NCBI GenBank assembly: GCA_900465675.1
Contig: UBJR01000005.1
Coordinates: 124,001-188,000, forward strand
Direction: 5' to 3'
Source of the DNA: Hyphomicrobiales bacterium
GTDB lineage: Bacteria > Pseudomonadota > Alphaproteobacteria > Rhizobiales > Rhizobiaceae
DNA length: 64,000 nucleotides
Shown: piece after piece, positions 61,716 to 64,000 of the stretch
Position numbering within the stretch: the first letter of the stretch is position 1
How the letters are laid out: each line of letters opens with the position of its first letter
The notes under the pieces: model-generated
Database searches by the model: none
The model's input: the letters and a program-made list of their open reading frames with translations, nothing else
Told to the model about the DNA's origin: nothing
Translations under genes and position numbers: made by a program

Positions 61716-63146
61716 ATGATAAACGCGATCAACAACGCCGTCGGCAGGCCGCTTGCTTACAGTGGTACCTCCACCGCATGGTTTTCCGCCACCAAGTCCG
61801 GTCCGGTGCAGACGGGGACTGCCGGAAACGACTCGATGTGGGGCGACAGCGCCGTCAACGTCACGATGAAGGGCGGAACCGGCGACGATGTCTACTATCT
61901 CTATTCGAACATCAATCGCGCCGCCGAGGGGGCAAATGCCGGCACCGACACCATCAACACCTGGATGGACTACACACTGCCGGATAATTTCGAGAACCTG
62001 ACGGTCACCGGCAACGGCCGCTACGCCTTCGGCAACAATCAGGACAACATCATTTCAGGCGCGTCCGGCAGCCAGACGATCAACGGGGATGCCGGCAACG
62101 ATGTGCTGATCGGCGGCGGCGGCGCCGACACGTTCGTCATCGATCGCGGCAATGGCAGCGATCTGATCACCGACTTCGGTTCCGACGATGTCGTCCGCCT
62201 GGACAGTTTCTCGTCGTTTGCCCAGCTGCTGTCGCACGCCACACAGGACGGCAGCAATGTCCGGCTCGACATCGGCGGCGGTGAGAGCCTGGTGTTCGCC
62301 AATACCCAGATGTCGGCACTGAAGGCGAACCAGTTCCAGCTGACCCTCGATCGATCACAACTCGCCCTCACCTTCGAGGACAATTTCGACACGCTGTCGC
62401 TGCGCAATGGCGATAAGGGAACCTGGGATGCGAAATTCTGGTGGGCGGCTGATCGCGGCAGTCCGCTGACCGGCAACGGCGAGCAGCAATGGTATGTCAA
62501 CCCGTCCTACGGGCCGACGGCGTCAGCCAATCCGTTTTCGGTCAAGAATGGGGTTCTGACGATAACGGCCAAGCCGGCCCCGGCAGCGCTTCAGCAGCAG
62601 ATCGACGGTTACGACTATACGTCGGGCCTGCTCAACACGCATTCGTCCTTCTCCCAGACCTACGGCTACTTCGAGATCCGCGCCGACATGCCGTCGGAGC
62701 AAGGGGCGTGGCCGGCATTCTGGCTTCTGCCCGAAGACGGCTCGTGGCCGCCCGAACTCGATGTCGTCGAGATGCGCGGACAGGATCCCAACACCGTCAA
62801 TGTCACCGTCCACAGCGATCACGGCGGCTCCCACCTGATCGACACGACACCGGTGAAGGTCGCCAGCACGGAAGGTTTCCACACCTACGGCATGAAGTGG
62901 GACGAGGATCATATCACCTGGTATTTCGACGACGTTGCCGTTGCCCAGAAGGCAACGCCCGCCGATATGCACAGCCCGATGTACATGCTGACCAATCTTG
63001 CCATCGGCGGCGCCGCCGGTTCGCCCAAGGACGGCCTCAAGAACGGATCGCAGATGTCGATCGACTATATCAGAGCCTATCAGCTGGCCGACGCCTCGGC
63101 TCAGCCGGACAGCGATCAGGAACGGACGATCGACTGGACGCTGTAG
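61716..63146 (+). CDS. RTX-type secreted glycoside hydrolase family 16 (ExsH-like endo-1,3-1,4-beta-glycanase)
   Basis: This 476-residue protein has two parts. Residues 25-175 carry calcium-binding RTX-like repeats (GTAGNDSMWGDS, MKGGTGDDVYYL, INGDAGNDVLIGGGGADTF) and lack a Sec signal, as in proteins exported by type I secretion. Residues 220-470 form a GH16 domain with the catalytic motif ELDVVE, in which Glu347 and Glu352 are the nucleophile and acid-base. S. meliloti ExsH, which trims succinoglycan, has this architecture, although here the RTX part is N-terminal and compact. The start at 61716 has AAGGGA upstream. It probably cleaves the organism's own exopolysaccharide. Confidence 0.88.
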   Translation: MINAINNAVGRPLAYSGTSTAWFSATKSGPVQTGTAGNDSMWGDSAVNVTMKGGTGDDVYYLYSNINRAAEGANAGTDTINTWMDYTLPDNFENLTVTGNGRYAFGNNQDNIISGASGSQTINGDAGNDVLIGGGGADTFVIDRGNGSDLITDFGSDDVVRLDSFSSFAQLLSHATQDGSNVRLDIGGGESLVFANTQMSALKANQFQLTLDRSQLALTFEDNFDTLSLRNGDKGTWDAKFWWAADRGSPLTGNGEQQWYVNPSYGPTASANPFSVKNGVLTITAKPAPAALQQQIDGYDYTSGLLNTHSSFSQTYGYFEIRADMPSEQGAWPAFWLLPEDGSWPPELDVVEMRGQDPNTVNVTVHSDHGGSHLIDTTPVKVASTEGFHTYGMKWDEDHITWYFDDVAVAQKATPADMHSPMYMLTNLAIGGAAGSPKDGLKNGSQMSIDYIRAYQLADASAQPDSDQERTIDWTL

Positions 63147-63148
63147 CT

Positions 63149-63910
63149 CTAGACGACCGTCTCGCCGCCATCGACGACGAGGATCTGGCCGGTCATGTAG
63201 GATGACCGGTCGGAGACCAGAAAGAGGATCGGTTCGGCGATTTCGGAGACATCCGCCCAGCGGCCGAGCGGCACCTTGTCGGCGATGTAGCTTTCGATCG
63301 CGCCGCGGCCGCCCATCTGGGCGATGAAGGGCTCGTTGAAGGGCGTATCGACCCAGCCCGGGCAGAGCGCGTTGACACGAACGCCCGATCTGGCGTAGTC
63401 GCCCGCCATCTGCCGGGTCATGGCGATGACGGCGTGTTTCGTGGTTGTGTAGGCGATCATTTCGCGGTCGTAGAGCACGCCCGATGAGGACGAGGTGTTG
63501 AGGATCACGCCTTTACCCGCCTGTTTCATGACGGGCATCACAAAACGCGCTGCCATGAAATGCGCCCGGACATTGAGGCTCCAGGATTTGTCGAAGCCCT
63601 CGACAGCAACCTCTTCCAGATCGCCCGCCACCTGCGCGCCGGCATGATTGTGGAGAATGTCGATCCGCCCGTGACGGGCGGCGATCGCCGAGATGCCGGT
63701 TTCCAGCGCCCGGTCGTCGGTAACGTCGACAACCAGGCTTTCCGCGCTTCCACCGGCGTCAGCGATCTGGGTGACGGTCTCTTCGGCATTGATGAAATCG
63801 ATGTCGGCGACGACGACATGGGCGCCCTCGCGCGCCATGATCAGCGCTCCCGCCCGGCCGATGCCGGAGCCCGCGCCGGTGACGATTGCAACGCGATCCT
63901 TGAGTATCAT
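63149..63910 (-). CDS. Short-chain dehydrogenase/reductase (classical SDR)
   Basis: This 253-residue SDR has TGAGSGIG at residues 11-18, Asp36 after the second strand (VVVADID, favouring NAD), an altered NHAG at 88-91, Ser140, Tyr154 and Lys158 (YTTTK), and the tail GQILVVDGG. The NHAG variant is uncommon but tolerated in the family. It follows a probable ABC permease gene on the same strand with 13 bp between them, so it is likely the enzyme of that importer's operon, perhaps a sugar or polyol dehydrogenase. Confidence 0.88.
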   Translation of the reverse strand: MILKDRVAIVTGAGSGIGRAGALIMAREGAHVVVADIDFINAEETVTQIADAGGSAESLVVDVTDDRALETGISAIAARHGRIDILHNHAGAQVAGDLEEVAVEGFDKSWSLNVRAHFMAARFVMPVMKQAGKGVILNTSSSSGVLYDREMIAYTTTKHAVIAMTRQMAGDYARSGVRVNALCPGWVDTPFNEPFIAQMGGRGAIESYIADKVPLGRWADVSEIAEPILFLVSDRSSYMTGQILVVDGGETVV

Positions 63911-63923
63911 GACATTTCCCCGG

Positions 63924-64000
63924 TCAGTTTGTTGTTGCCTTTTCGCGCATCAGGAAGCGCGCGATCAGGATGAGAATGAGCGAGGCGATCAATACAATCG
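63924..64000 (-). CDS. 3' end of a probable ABC permease gene (cut off by the window)
   Basis: Only the last 24 complete codons are visible on the minus strand. They read a hydrophobic segment (IVLIASLILILIARFL) and the basic tail MREKATTN before a TGA at 63924-63926. A final helix followed by a short charged tail is typical of ABC sugar permeases, and the next gene is an SDR, as in sugar-uptake operons. The identification rests on this tail alone. Confidence 0.5.
   Translation of the reverse strand, partial: IVLIASLILILIARFLMREKATTN

Overview
The window comes from an alphaproteobacterium of the Rhizobiaceae (Rhizobium/Agrobacterium relatives). The evidence is a GC content that looks close to 60 percent, a dense set of ABC uptake operons, a mosaic intergenic palindrome of the rhizobial RIME type at 6321-6451, an ExsH-like RTX/glycanase, a RirA-type iron box, and protein families I associate with rhizobia. 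It reads as chromosomal or chromid accessory catabolism. I see no tRNA, rRNA, CRISPR array, insertion sequence or phage gene. Both ends cut a gene: a PiT phosphate permease at the left and a probable ABC permease at the right.

Layout. 1-3.4 kb: PiT permease tail, ABC-F ATPase and a calcineurin-like phosphodiesterase. 3.4-9.7 kb: a leftward operon of FadR-type GntR regulator, trans-sulfuration PLP enzyme and a complete family-1 carbohydrate-type ABC importer. 10-14.3 kb: two SDR oxidoreductases, a GST and LysR and TetR regulators, with clear palindromic operators. 14.4-21.5 kb: a divergent amino-sugar-like locus (ABC importer without its own ATPase, Gfo/Idh/MocA dehydrogenase, UTRA GntR, SIS protein, BadF-type kinase). 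21.6-24.1 kb: ECF sigma factor, DUF4142 exported protein with an apparent ATT start, cupredoxin, and a DMSP-lyase-like cupin with altered metal ligands. 24.1-31.7 kb: a leftward operon of peptide-type ABC importer, luciferase-like monooxygenase and two AhpD/CMD proteins. 31.9-35.4 kb: XRE regulator with a divergent SDR, a lone receiver domain next to a lone LuxR-type HTH, and a ProC-like reductase. 35.4-39.7 kb: iron-type ABC importer divergent from a methyltransferase, with an IRO-box-like site between them, then an SRPBCC protein. 39.9-46.8 kb: a ribitol operon (kinase, ribitol 2-dehydrogenase, ABC importer) with a divergent LacI regulator and a 30-bp operator. 47-51 kb: taurine/sulfonate importer plus alkanesulfonate monooxygenase. 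51-59.3 kb: LysR regulator and a lysine/2-aminoadipate route (HglS, AmaB, aminotransferase, D-2-hydroxyglutarate dehydrogenase). 59.3-64 kb: two SDRs, a hydratase of the 2-keto-4-pentenoate type, a small hypothetical protein, an RTX-GH16 glycanase and the permease tail.

How it works together. Most of the window is a series of self-contained scavenging modules, each with its own regulator next to a divergent promoter. Three patterns cut across modules. Five first-in-operon binding-protein genes are each followed by a strong stem-loop before the next gene, which suggests that binding protein is made in excess of permease. Two operons pairing an ABC importer with a luciferase-family monooxygenase, 15 kb apart, share an AT-rich promoter element built on TAGA-N8-TCTA, which hints at a common sulfur-starvation control. 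Several regulators (TetR, LacI, XRE, LysR) have candidate operators visible as near-perfect palindromes or phased repeats.

No single gene looks like a wholly new system. The best leads are the shared TAGA-N8-TCTA element, the ATT start of the DUF4142 gene, the cupin with altered ligands, the monooxygenase/AhpD/ABC operon, and the sugar-ABC operon carrying a trans-sulfuration enzyme. Functions were assigned by reading the sequence and recalling families; nothing was searched.
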